Below, in pieces: positions 44,011 through 51,203 of a stretch of 64,000 nucleotides of DNA (positions are counted from its first letter, which is position 1; each line of letters opens with the position of its first letter). A program made the position numbers and the translations under genes. The DNA comes from Oscillospiraceae bacterium. GTDB taxonomy: Bacteria; Bacillota; Clostridia; Oscillospirales; Ruminococcaceae. The stretch covers positions 124,001 through 188,000 of the forward strand of contig JAHHTZ010000001.1 in assembly GCA_020024285.1 (NCBI GenBank), given 5' to 3'. The notes under the pieces are model-generated. The model saw only the letters and a list, made by a program, of their open reading frames with translations, was not told the origin of the DNA and made no database searches.

Positions 44011-44043
44011 ATTTTGCAATATTTTGTTACCATATTGCAAAAT
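44011..44043 (-). promoter_or_regulatory. Perfect 12-bp inverted repeat upstream of the hyd promoter
   Basis: ATTTTGCAATAT, a 9-base spacer and ATATTGCAAAAT. The half-sites are 21 bp apart, centre to centre, i.e. two helical turns on one DNA face, and lie at about -48 to -80 from the predicted start. That is a position typical of an activator site. It does not match the Rex or Fur consensus. Confidence 0.6.
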
Positions 44044-44557
44044 TTGTCATCTCTTTTTGATGCATATTTACTATGGATTCGGCTGTTAAATAACAAACTA
44101 TTTTTACAGCATTATTGTACAAAGAGCAACCATATGTGAAGAAAATTTAACAAGGTTGACGGTGTTGAACAAAACAATAACTTTTTACATCTGCGATATC
44201 CATATTTTTCTCTTTGAAATATATTGTTCTATTTTGTTATATTATTATATTTCATGGTATTGCACTTTGATCTCACTTTTTCTTTTCTTGATTCCATACA
44301 AAAAACTGCGGCATATTTTGATTCTTCACATTATTTTTACACAATGGATTTTTTCCTGACATTGACAAAAAGGTTGACGGCGGAGTATGCTGTATAAGTT
44401 ATTTCCCTGATTTCTCCTTTGCAGCAATGGCGCTTCATTGGATGTTTATCAGGACAGTATGCTATCAAACAATTTCTTTTAGATCAATAAAAATCGAAAG
44501 GATATCCTTCTCCATATGCACTCTGAATCTTTTAAAACCACCTGCAAGGATGGTGTG
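44044..44557. other. AT-rich gene-free region upstream of the FeoB-like gene
   Basis: About 510 bp of very AT-rich DNA with no convincing gene. A plus-strand promoter TTGACA, 18 bases, TATGCT (about 44363-44392) may serve the FeoB-like gene. A 67-codon hydrophobic frame at 44156-44359 looks like a product of T-rich composition. Confidence 0.4.
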
Positions 44558-45712
44558 ATGCAGCACTGTCCGCCGCGAAGAAGCCTTCATTCTCAAAAAT
44601 TGGATCGCCTGCTCACACATCCGTTCGTTGGAATCCCTGTTTTTTTGTGTGTTATGCTCCCCATCTTCTACCTGACCTTCGGCTCGGTTGGGAGCAAGCT
44701 GCAATTTATCATTCAGTTTGGTACTGATGCAATGATAAATTCTCTTTCTAATTTTATGATCGAGCTCAATGTCAGCGATTGGCTCCATGCGCTGCTTATT
44801 GATGGGATTTTCGCCGGCATTGGCAGCCTGCTCCTCTTTCTCCCGCCCATCCTTGTGTTCTCCTTCTTGCTCTCTCTTTTGGAAGAGGTGGGGTATCTAT
44901 CGCGCGTTTCCTGTATGATGGATCGCTTTTGGGGAAAGCCTTCTGCCCTTGCCCGATCCTCTTCCAAGCGCAGACGCTGTGCATCCTCAACGTCATCGCC
45001 TCGATCTTCGGCCCTGGAAAATCTGCCTCTTTACGGGATGATGGCCGCAGCCTTCTTCCCAAAATATGCGCCGCTCCTTCTTGTGTTTGTTTGTTTTCTC
45101 AGCATAATCGCAGCGTTTTTGACAGAGCGTTTGCTTCGATTTACGCTTGCTGAGGGGGAGTATGTTCCGGCGACAGAGCTTTTGGATTATCGAATCCCTT
45201 CGCTTCGGAAGGTACTTGAACAGATGCTTCGAAGGGCGAAACGGTTTCTTCAAAAGATATTCACGTTCGTTCTCGCAGCATCGATTTTGATTTGGTTTTT
45301 GAAGAGCTTTGATTGGCAGTTTCATCCGGTCGCTGACCCTTCGTCCAGTATCCTTGCATCCATCACTTCTGTGATTGCACCCATCTTTGCCCCGATTGGA
45401 TTTCATGACTGGCGCGCCTGTGCTGCACTGATTTCCAATCTGACTTCAAAAGAATCTGTGGTCAGCACCCTGTCCATCCTCACCGGTGCAGGAAGCCGCG
45501 AACACCTCAGCACAGCCCTTCACAGTATCTTCACACCGCTTTCTGCATTTTCCTTCCTCGTATTTGCCGCCTTGTCGACTGCGCATATCCCCGTATCCTC
45601 TAAGCAAGGCACCAGCAGGCGCGCCGCCGTTCTTGCGGCACTTTATCGAACCGGGACCGCTTATTTGATGGCCCTTGCAATTTATCAGCTTGGTGCTTTA
45701 TTCATCCGTTGA
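44558..45712 (+). CDS. FeoB-like membrane protein without GTPase domain (degenerate)
   Basis: A 384-residue protein that matches only the membrane half of the ferrous iron transporter FeoB: KLDRLLTHPFVGIPVFL, then helices, LPLYGMMAAAFFPKY, and the second Gate region ending NLTSKESVVSTLSILTGA. The ~270-residue N-terminal G domain is absent and no frame for it exists upstream. Between MMDRFW and LPLYG it is about 20 residues shorter than FeoB, and the first Gate motif (GCSVPA type) is replaced by a Ser/Arg-rich stretch (ARSSSKRRRCASSTSS). It may be a decaying or repurposed gene. The start at 44558 is chosen for AAGGA 7 bases upstream; ATG at 44516 is an alternative. Confidence 0.65.
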   Translation: MQHCPPRRSLHSQKLDRLLTHPFVGIPVFLCVMLPIFYLTFGSVGSKLQFIIQFGTDAMINSLSNFMIELNVSDWLHALLIDGIFAGIGSLLLFLPPILVFSFLLSLLEEVGYLSRVSCMMDRFWGKPSALARSSSKRRRCASSTSSPRSSALENLPLYGMMAAAFFPKYAPLLLVFVCFLSIIAAFLTERLLRFTLAEGEYVPATELLDYRIPSLRKVLEQMLRRAKRFLQKIFTFVLAASILIWFLKSFDWQFHPVADPSSSILASITSVIAPIFAPIGFHDWRACAALISNLTSKESVVSTLSILTGAGSREHLSTALHSIFTPLSAFSFLVFAALSTAHIPVSSKQGTSRRAAVLAALYRTGTAYLMALAIYQLGALFIR

Positions 45713-45775
45713 TGAGAATCTTTGCCTTCACTCTTTCGCGATATCCCCTTTCCGAAGTTTCTAACACAAGACAAA

Positions 45776-45807
45776 AAAATCCTCCATCGACTAAGATGGA
45801 GGATTTT
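45776..45807. terminator. Bidirectional terminator
   Basis: A perfect 13-bp stem AAAATCCTCCATC and its complement with a 6-base loop and A/T runs on both sides, between the FeoB-like gene and the convergent cobalamin-regulated operon. Confidence 0.92.
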
Positions 45808-45815
45808 TTCATAAA

Positions 45816-46085
45816 TTAGGAGTCCTTGCGTTGCGCCAGCTTTGCAAGCTCCGGGAATTTGGAGAGCACATACTTGTATCCGTTTGGGCTGTGCGGAACC
45901 ATACAGTTGGTACAGTTTTTGATCCCTTTTTCTGTATATGTAAAATTTCCGCCGCAGTCCTCGCCCAATGCATACAGCGGGCAGTAGCAGAAAAGGCAGT
46001 TGAAGGTTTCCGGATGTGCTGTTTTGTGGCATGGGAAATATTCACATTCCCGATGCTGGAAGAAAGAATACTTTTTTTCGCTCAT
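45816..46085 (-). CDS. Cysteine-rich small domain protein
   Basis: An 89-residue protein with nine Cys, arranged as CEYFPCH, CLFCYCPLYALGEDCGG and CTNCMVPH. This is the cysteine-rich small domain (metal-binding, also found fused to or near corrinoid genes). The function is unknown; a cluster or zinc site is likely. It is the last gene of the operon that begins with the cobalamin riboswitch, so a role in corrinoid or cobalt handling is inferred. Confidence 0.8.
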   Translation of the reverse strand: MSEKKYSFFQHRECEYFPCHKTAHPETFNCLFCYCPLYALGEDCGGNFTYTEKGIKNCTNCMVPHSPNGYKYVLSKFPELAKLAQRKDS

Positions 46086-46126
46086 TTCACTTTCTCTCCT
46101 TTGGCTCCCTGCAAGTAATGCATCGA

Positions 46127-47302
46127 TTACTTTAATTTATAGATAAAATGGTATTTTGACATGTCCTCTTCTCCGCTGACCATCAGGTTGATGTCTTTGA
46201 TCACGGTACCCAGAAGGTTTGATGCCTGGTAAATATATTTCCCTGTGCACCATACATTTCCTTCTTTTACAGCCTTAAAGTCGGCAAAGAGCGGGCTTTT
46301 GCTGAGGAACTGTTCCATTGTTTTCATGTCGTGATCGATGATGTTGTTGTACAGAATATAGTCTGCATCTTTGGCGGTGGCGTAAAATTCTTCCATCGTC
46401 ATCGAAACCGAAGAGGAGGCTGTTCCGTCTTCCAAATCCTTATACACATACTCTCCGCCTGCAATATCGATCATCTTTGCAAAATAGTCACTGCCTTTTC
46501 TTACAGAAATTGCTCCGTCAGACTGCACATAAAAATATACCACGCTTTTTCCTGACGACGGCAAATCCTTCAGCGGCTCGATTTCTGCCTTTTGCTCTTC
46601 AAACAGGGCTTCTGCCTTCTCACGGCAGTTGAGCAATGCACCATACACCTTGATCCATTCGGTGCGTCCGAGCGGATGATCCTCATAACCGGAACGATCC
46701 ACAAAAACAGGAATATTCAGTTCTTCGAGCTTTTCCAGTGTTTCCGGGCTGTGATAGATCATGGAGGACTGGATGGAGAGATCACATTTTTCTGCGCAGA
46801 TCAACTCGTAATCCGGTGCAGAGTATTTGCCTGCGTACAAAATATCACCGGATTTCATTTTTTCTACCGCAGACGGGATGTACCAGCTGTCCTCTTTTGT
46901 ACCCGAAAGGCGGACTGCATCCATCTTGTCCATTGCGTCAAAGAAGCACATCCCAGCGGTTGCCACCTGATAAATGTTCTCGAACGGCTGCTGCAGGATG
47001 ATATAATCGTCGATGCCGCTTGGAACCTCACCGTTTTCCGGAACGACGAGATATTTGCGTCCATCGTTCGGATAAAGAGCCACATAGCCATCCTCATAGT
47101 AGTCGCCTGTCAGGCAAACGGCGTATTCAAACTTCATTGGCTCTTTGTAGGTCAGTCCCGGAATTTTGGGATTGCTGCTTTCCTCTGGCTGCTCCTGAGC
47201 GGTTTGCTCCTCTGTCTGTGCGGGCTCGGGTGCCGGCTCGGTTGCTCCGCATCCCGACAACAGCATGGTAAACATCAAAAGTGCTGCTAAAAATCGTTTC
47301 AT
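46127..47302 (-). CDS. BtuF/FhuD-type substrate-binding lipoprotein
   Basis: A 391-residue lipoprotein. The signal ends in the lipobox LLSGCG (Cys18) and a Glu/Pro/Gln-rich linker follows. The body fits the two-lobed Peripla_BP_2 fold (DYELICAEKCDLSIQS, LEELNIPVFVDRSGYEDHPLGRTEW in part, VWCTGKYIYQASN). Such proteins bind corrinoids, heme or ferric siderophores and hand them to ABC permeases. No permease or ATPase gene is in this window, so its partner is elsewhere. Start at 47302, with AAAGGAT upstream. The cobalamin riboswitch upstream suggests a corrinoid or tetrapyrrole ligand. Confidence 0.82.
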   Translation of the reverse strand: MKRFLAALLMFTMLLSGCGATEPAPEPAQTEEQTAQEQPEESSNPKIPGLTYKEPMKFEYAVCLTGDYYEDGYVALYPNDGRKYLVVPENGEVPSGIDDYIILQQPFENIYQVATAGMCFFDAMDKMDAVRLSGTKEDSWYIPSAVEKMKSGDILYAGKYSAPDYELICAEKCDLSIQSSMIYHSPETLEKLEELNIPVFVDRSGYEDHPLGRTEWIKVYGALLNCREKAEALFEEQKAEIEPLKDLPSSGKSVVYFYVQSDGAISVRKGSDYFAKMIDIAGGEYVYKDLEDGTASSSVSMTMEEFYATAKDADYILYNNIIDHDMKTMEQFLSKSPLFADFKAVKEGNVWCTGKYIYQASNLLGTVIKDINLMVSGEEDMSKYHFIYKLK

Positions 47303-47324
47303 TGTGTCTATCCTTTCTCTTTGC

Positions 47325-48563
47325 CTATTTTTTTCTCTTTCTGAGGACCAAACCAACAACTGCTGCCATCACGATGCATCCAAGGATGATCCATACCACA
47401 GCATCGCTTGATGCTTCCTGTGCGTTGGTCGGCGCTGTTTGAGGCTCCTGCACTGCTGGTTCCTTGGCTTCATCCTGCTTGTCCGCTGCTTCTGCCGGTT
47501 TTGTCGTTTCTGTAGTTTCTTCGGTTTTTTCGGTTTCCTCTTCTGTTGGCAGCAGCATCTCCAGCTGAGGTGCTTTGCCGTCTGCATCCAGGAGAGAATC
47601 GGAATGGAGCAAAATCGTGCGGTCATACCAGCGGTTTTTCTCCTGGTCGTAGGTTGCGATCGGCAATTCCTGATCAAGGCTCGAAACTGGAATCGTATAG
47701 GTGTTGTTTTCGTCGATCCCGAAGCGTTCTTCCTCCGGTGCCTTCAGAGCATCCGATGCCGTACCGAGATAGAGTGCGGCATATTTGTTGTGGTCGCAGG
47801 TGAGCTTTGCCGTGAAGGTTCCGTTTTCCACCACAAGCTCCGCTTCCTTGATTTGGAAAAGCGGAGAGTCACTTTCTGCTTTGATGCGGTAGCTGCCGTC
47901 CTTTGGGACAAAGCGGACCGGTTTCAGAGAAAGCGATTCCACTGCAAGGCGGTGCTCTTTTCCTGCAAGCTGCACGTTTACCATCACATCGAGGGAATCG
48001 AGCGCAGCTTCCACTGTTTCTTCTCCCTGTGTGATCGCTGCTGTCATCTTTCCGTCCTTTGCAGTCAGGATGCACTGTGCATCGTGCAGGGTGTTGGAGG
48101 TGATTTGTGCAGAGTAGGTCCCGTCTTTTGCAATTTCCTGATACGGCTTCATGGTGTCACTGTGAAACACAACAACACGGTCGTACCATTTGCTTTTGCG
48201 GATGGAGTAGGACGCAAGATTCATCTCCTGATCGAGCGCTTCGATCGGAACGGTAAACTGATGGTTTCCATTCTCTGCGGTACGGTAAGGATACCATTTT
48301 TCTTCCCCTGCCGCATCCGCTTCTGCCCCGGTTCCCGGATAGAAATAGCCGTAGCCCTTTCCGCTCATGGTCATTGTCGCGGTCATTTTGCCATCCTGCA
48401 CACGCAGGACACAATGCTCGATGATAAATTTATCCGAGCTGCTTGTGACCGAGATGGTATACAATCCATCCTCTGGCAGATCCTGTGCGGATACAGACAA
48501 AACGATGCCGGACAGCATCGTCAATGTAAGAAGCACAGATATGATTTTAGAAAGATACTTCAT
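47325..48563 (-). CDS. Membrane-anchored surface protein with repeated beta-rich domains
   Basis: A 412-residue exported protein. Signal peptide residues 1-26; repeat 1 at ~31-137, a shorter repeat-like block at ~146-215 and repeat 2 at ~221-322; a Glu/Thr/Pro/Gln-rich stalk (~340-385); a membrane helix (~388-407) and a basic tail RKRKK. Repeats 1 and 2 share KWYDR/RWYDR, FTVPI/YTIPV and a conserved GTG/GTA turn after a Tyr-rich strand. The build (beta-sandwich modules on a stalk) recalls NEAT-type heme receptors, but I cannot confirm that fold. A related domain ends the CbiK-like protein upstream. Likely role: surface capture of a tetrapyrrole or metal, from context. Confidence 0.75.
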   Translation of the reverse strand: MKYLSKIISVLLTLTMLSGIVLSVSAQDLPEDGLYTISVTSSSDKFIIEHCVLRVQDGKMTATMTMSGKGYGYFYPGTGAEADAAGEEKWYPYRTAENGNHQFTVPIEALDQEMNLASYSIRKSKWYDRVVVFHSDTMKPYQEIAKDGTYSAQITSNTLHDAQCILTAKDGKMTAAITQGEETVEAALDSLDVMVNVQLAGKEHRLAVESLSLKPVRFVPKDGSYRIKAESDSPLFQIKEAELVVENGTFTAKLTCDHNKYAALYLGTASDALKAPEEERFGIDENNTYTIPVSSLDQELPIATYDQEKNRWYDRTILLHSDSLLDADGKAPQLEMLLPTEEETEKTEETTETTKPAEAADKQDEAKEPAVQEPQTAPTNAQEASSDAVVWIILGCIVMAAVVGLVLRKRKK

Positions 48564-48590
48564 GATTGAAACACTCCATAAACTGCACCA

Positions 48591-48621
48591 AGCGACCCTT
48601 TGAGAGAGAAAAAGGGTCGCT
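48591..48621 (-). other. Intercistronic hairpin downstream of the cbiK-like gene
   Basis: An 11-bp stem AGCGACCCTTT/AAAGGGTCGCT without a following T run. It is probably an mRNA-stability or processing element, not a terminator. Confidence 0.5.
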
Positions 48622-48663
48622 CAGTGTACAATATTATAAAAGGAAGAAAACGATGATAAAGGA

Positions 48664-50751
48664 TTATTTGCCTGCCTCTTTGGCTGCATCGGTGCCATCG
48701 GTGTAAAGGTACAGCTTGTACTCGATCACACGAGGTTCACCCATTGCCACAGTTTCTGCACTGATTTCTGTTACGCCATTGACGTTAACAGGAATCGTGA
48801 AGGTGGAATTTTCACCCTGACGCTCATTCATGTACTTTGTTTCACCGATCTGAACGTAGGTGTATTTTGTGCTGCTAAACTGAATTACAGCCTGATTGTC
48901 GCTTTTGAGTTCTTCGCAGGTAATGGTGGTTTTCCCGCTGCCGCCTGTGAATGCAAAGGAAACTTCGCTTTTTTCAGCAGGCTCTGCTGCCGCAGATCCA
49001 CGATTTTCAATGGTGGAAGCGAGATGCTTGAGGATGAGTGCGCGGACATTTTTGTTCTGTCCAAGACCCTGCAGGCGTGGCTCTACTTCATAGCCTGCTT
49101 TTTCGAGGATCGACTTCCAGGAATCTTCCTCGCTGCCTGCCATATCGTTGGAAGCGTGGTCACCTGCAACGATCATGAATGGGTAAAGAACTACTTTCTT
49201 CACACCGGAGCTTTCAAGTCCTGCAAGGACCTCATCAATGGTTGGGTAACCTTCTACTGTGCCTACGAAGGTTTTTTCATAGCCTTTGGCACGGAAGGTG
49301 TTCTGCAGTTCGCTGTACGCGCTGTTTGCAATGTGATGTGTGCCGTGACCCATCAGAACAACTGCGGTATCCTGTGCGGCCATTTCGGGAACACTTGCAG
49401 CGATTGCATCCACAACTGCTTCGTAATCTTCATGACCTACCAGTATAGGCTGTCCAACTGTCAGGGATTTGAAGTATTTCTTATAGGAAGCGACCTCATT
49501 TACAACATCATCGTACTCAAGACCCGGAATGACGTGGGTTGGCTGTACGACAACGGTGCCGTAGCCTTCTGCAATCAGTTTTTCCATTGCTTGTTTTACG
49601 TTGTCAACTTCGAGCTTGTCGCGATCCTTGAGGATATCGATTACTGTCTGTGCGGTAAATGCACGGCGTACTTCCCAATCCGGATATGCTGCGGTGATGT
49701 CTGATTCGATTGCTTCGATGGTTTCTTTGCGGGTTTCGTTGTAGCTTGTCCCAAAGGATACTACAAGAAGTGCCTGGTTGGAAGGATCTGCCTCACCTGC
49801 TGTTACGTTTGCTTCTTCCACTGCTTTGAGTGGTTCTGCTTTGATTGCGTTTTCTACATGGCTCAGGTATACCTTGCGCACACCTTCATTTTCGCCAAGT
49901 CCCTGCAGACGGCACTCTACTTCGTAGCCGGCTTCTGTGAAGGCTGTTTTCCAGCTGTCTTCCTCGTCGCCTGCCATATCATTGGTAGCATGATCGCCTG
50001 CAACGACCATCAGTGGATAGAGGATGACTTTTTTCGCGCCGCATGCAGCAACGTCTGCCATCACTTCTTCCAGGGATGGGAAGCCTTCTACTGTACCAAC
50101 AAATACATTCTCATAGCCTGCGCCGTGGATCATCAGTTCCAGCTGGCTGTAGGTTGCATTTGCAAAGTGGTGTGTTCCGTGACCCATGAATACGATCGCG
50201 GTGTCTTTCTCGCTTACTTCTGGAATGTTTGCAAAAAGAGCGCTGATTACAGAGTTAAAGTCTTCGTTCTCCGTGAGAAGCGGTGTGCCCACACGGATGG
50301 TGTCGAATTTGCCGATGTATGCAGAAACTTCTTCCAGCATATCGTCGTATTCTGCGCCGTTCATAACGTGGGTTGGCTGTACTACTACCTCTTTGATGCC
50401 GTCAGCAAGCATGCGGTCCATTGCACCTGTTACGTTATCTACTTCAACGTTGTCACGTTTTTTGAGAATGTCAATGATTGTCTGTGCAGTAAATGCACGG
50501 CGTACAGACCAGTCAGGATATGCTGCTGTTACGTCTTTTTCGATTGCTTCGATGGTTTTTTCTCTTGTTTCATTGTAGCTTGTGCCAAAAGAAACCATCA
50601 GAATTCCTTTTTCAGAGTCTGTTTTTGCTGGAACTTCGTCTGTCACTGGTTTTTCTTCCTCAACTTTCTCTTCTGGTTTTGTTTCTGTGCCGCAGGCAGC
50701 CATCGAAAAGACCAGCACCGCAGACAGAAGCAGGGACAATAATTTTTTCAT
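48664..50751 (-). CDS. Exported lipoprotein with two CbiK cobaltochelatase domains
   Basis: A 695-residue protein. Residues 1-20 form a lipoprotein signal ending in SMAAC (Cys20), followed by a Glu/Lys-rich linker. Two tandem CbiK (sirohydrochlorin cobaltochelatase) domains span ~45-310 and ~325-595. Each has SFGTSYNETR near its start, the metal-site MGHGTHH and a second His in VAGDHA. So both active sites look intact. A C-terminal ~95-residue beta-rich domain (FTIPVNVNGVTEISAETV) follows. CbiK normally inserts cobalt into sirohydrochlorin in the cytoplasm. An exported double copy would act at the cell surface, perhaps in metal or tetrapyrrole scavenging. It is the first gene after a cobalamin riboswitch. 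Confidence 0.9.
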   Translation of the reverse strand: MKKLLSLLLSAVLVFSMAACGTETKPEEKVEEEKPVTDEVPAKTDSEKGILMVSFGTSYNETREKTIEAIEKDVTAAYPDWSVRRAFTAQTIIDILKKRDNVEVDNVTGAMDRMLADGIKEVVVQPTHVMNGAEYDDMLEEVSAYIGKFDTIRVGTPLLTENEDFNSVISALFANIPEVSEKDTAIVFMGHGTHHFANATYSQLELMIHGAGYENVFVGTVEGFPSLEEVMADVAACGAKKVILYPLMVVAGDHATNDMAGDEEDSWKTAFTEAGYEVECRLQGLGENEGVRKVYLSHVENAIKAEPLKAVEEANVTAGEADPSNQALLVVSFGTSYNETRKETIEAIESDITAAYPDWEVRRAFTAQTVIDILKDRDKLEVDNVKQAMEKLIAEGYGTVVVQPTHVIPGLEYDDVVNEVASYKKYFKSLTVGQPILVGHEDYEAVVDAIAASVPEMAAQDTAVVLMGHGTHHIANSAYSELQNTFRAKGYEKTFVGTVEGYPTIDEVLAGLESSGVKKVVLYPFMIVAGDHASNDMAGSEEDSWKSILEKAGYEVEPRLQGLGQNKNVRALILKHLASTIENRGSAAAEPAEKSEVSFAFTGGSGKTTITCEELKSDNQAVIQFSSTKYTYVQIGETKYMNERQGENSTFTIPVNVNGVTEISAETVAMGEPRVIEYKLYLYTDGTDAAKEAGK

Positions 50752-50797
50752 TATATGTCTCCTTCTTTCTTTATTTTGTTGTGTTTATGCGAAAAAA

Positions 50798-50824
50798 CGG
50801 TTGCAGCACAGAATGCTGCAACCG
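50798..50824 (-). terminator. Riboswitch-controlled terminator
   Basis: A perfect 11-bp stem CGGTTGCAGCA and complement with a 5-base loop, followed by TTTTTT on the minus strand. It lies between the cobalamin aptamer and the cbiK-like gene, so ligand binding probably favours termination. Confidence 0.88.
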
Positions 50825-50884
50825 TTTTATGCAAACAAAATGATATGCCCTCTCCTACAAAGTCCGCATCAGGGGGCATCGCGC

Positions 50885-51050
50885 TATCCAAGCAGGTCTC
50901 CTGACTTACGCTTTCGGCAAATCTCACAAGCCTTCCCAGTTTCCCAGTGACTGACTTTCGTCCTAATGTGGATTCTATGCGTTTACAGTGGCGGTTCCGT
51001 TTGGGAATTTCACCCAATTCGCTATTCTTTTCTGTATCAGACACAACACA
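50885..51050 (-). ncRNA. Cobalamin riboswitch
   Basis: The minus strand carries the B12-box GCCACTG (50986-50992), a preceding GGGTGAAATTCCC stem and the conserved GTCAGGAGACCTGC (50892-50905), in the normal order and spacing. It should sense adenosyl- or methylcobalamin and repress the four genes downstream when B12 is plentiful. Confidence 0.95.
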
Positions 51051-51074
51051 GAAACACTTGGATATTTTTTCTAA

Positions 51075-51103
51075 ATTATAACAATTGAATCTGCCTCTGT
51101 CAA
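51075..51103 (-). promoter_or_regulatory. Consensus promoter of the cobalamin-regulated operon
   Basis: TTGACA, a 17-base gap and TATAAT: a perfect sigma-A consensus on the minus strand, directly before the riboswitch. High basal strength fits control by premature termination. Confidence 0.92.
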
Positions 51104-51203
51104 GCCAGCTCCATACACAATCTGACATACAGGGTTCGAATCCGTCAAAATACCGAAACAACCCCGATGGAGTATTCCCATTTTATCAACAATTACCAAC
51201 CGT

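Noticed and set aside
44083..44165. Possible Rex operators (TTGTTA/TAACAA-like words) upstream of hydC
   Set aside because: The half-sites have the wrong spacing for the Rex consensus and lie far upstream of the predicted hyd promoter.
44156..44359. A hydrophobic 67-codon frame in the AT-rich gap
   Set aside because: Composition is dominated by T-rich codons, there is no ribosome site, and no family pattern is seen.
51131..51142. GGGTTCGAATCC, which resembles a tRNA T-loop
   Set aside because: No acceptor, D or anticodon arms can be formed around it and the T-stem itself is imperfect, so it is not a tRNA. No integrase or second att-like copy is present.
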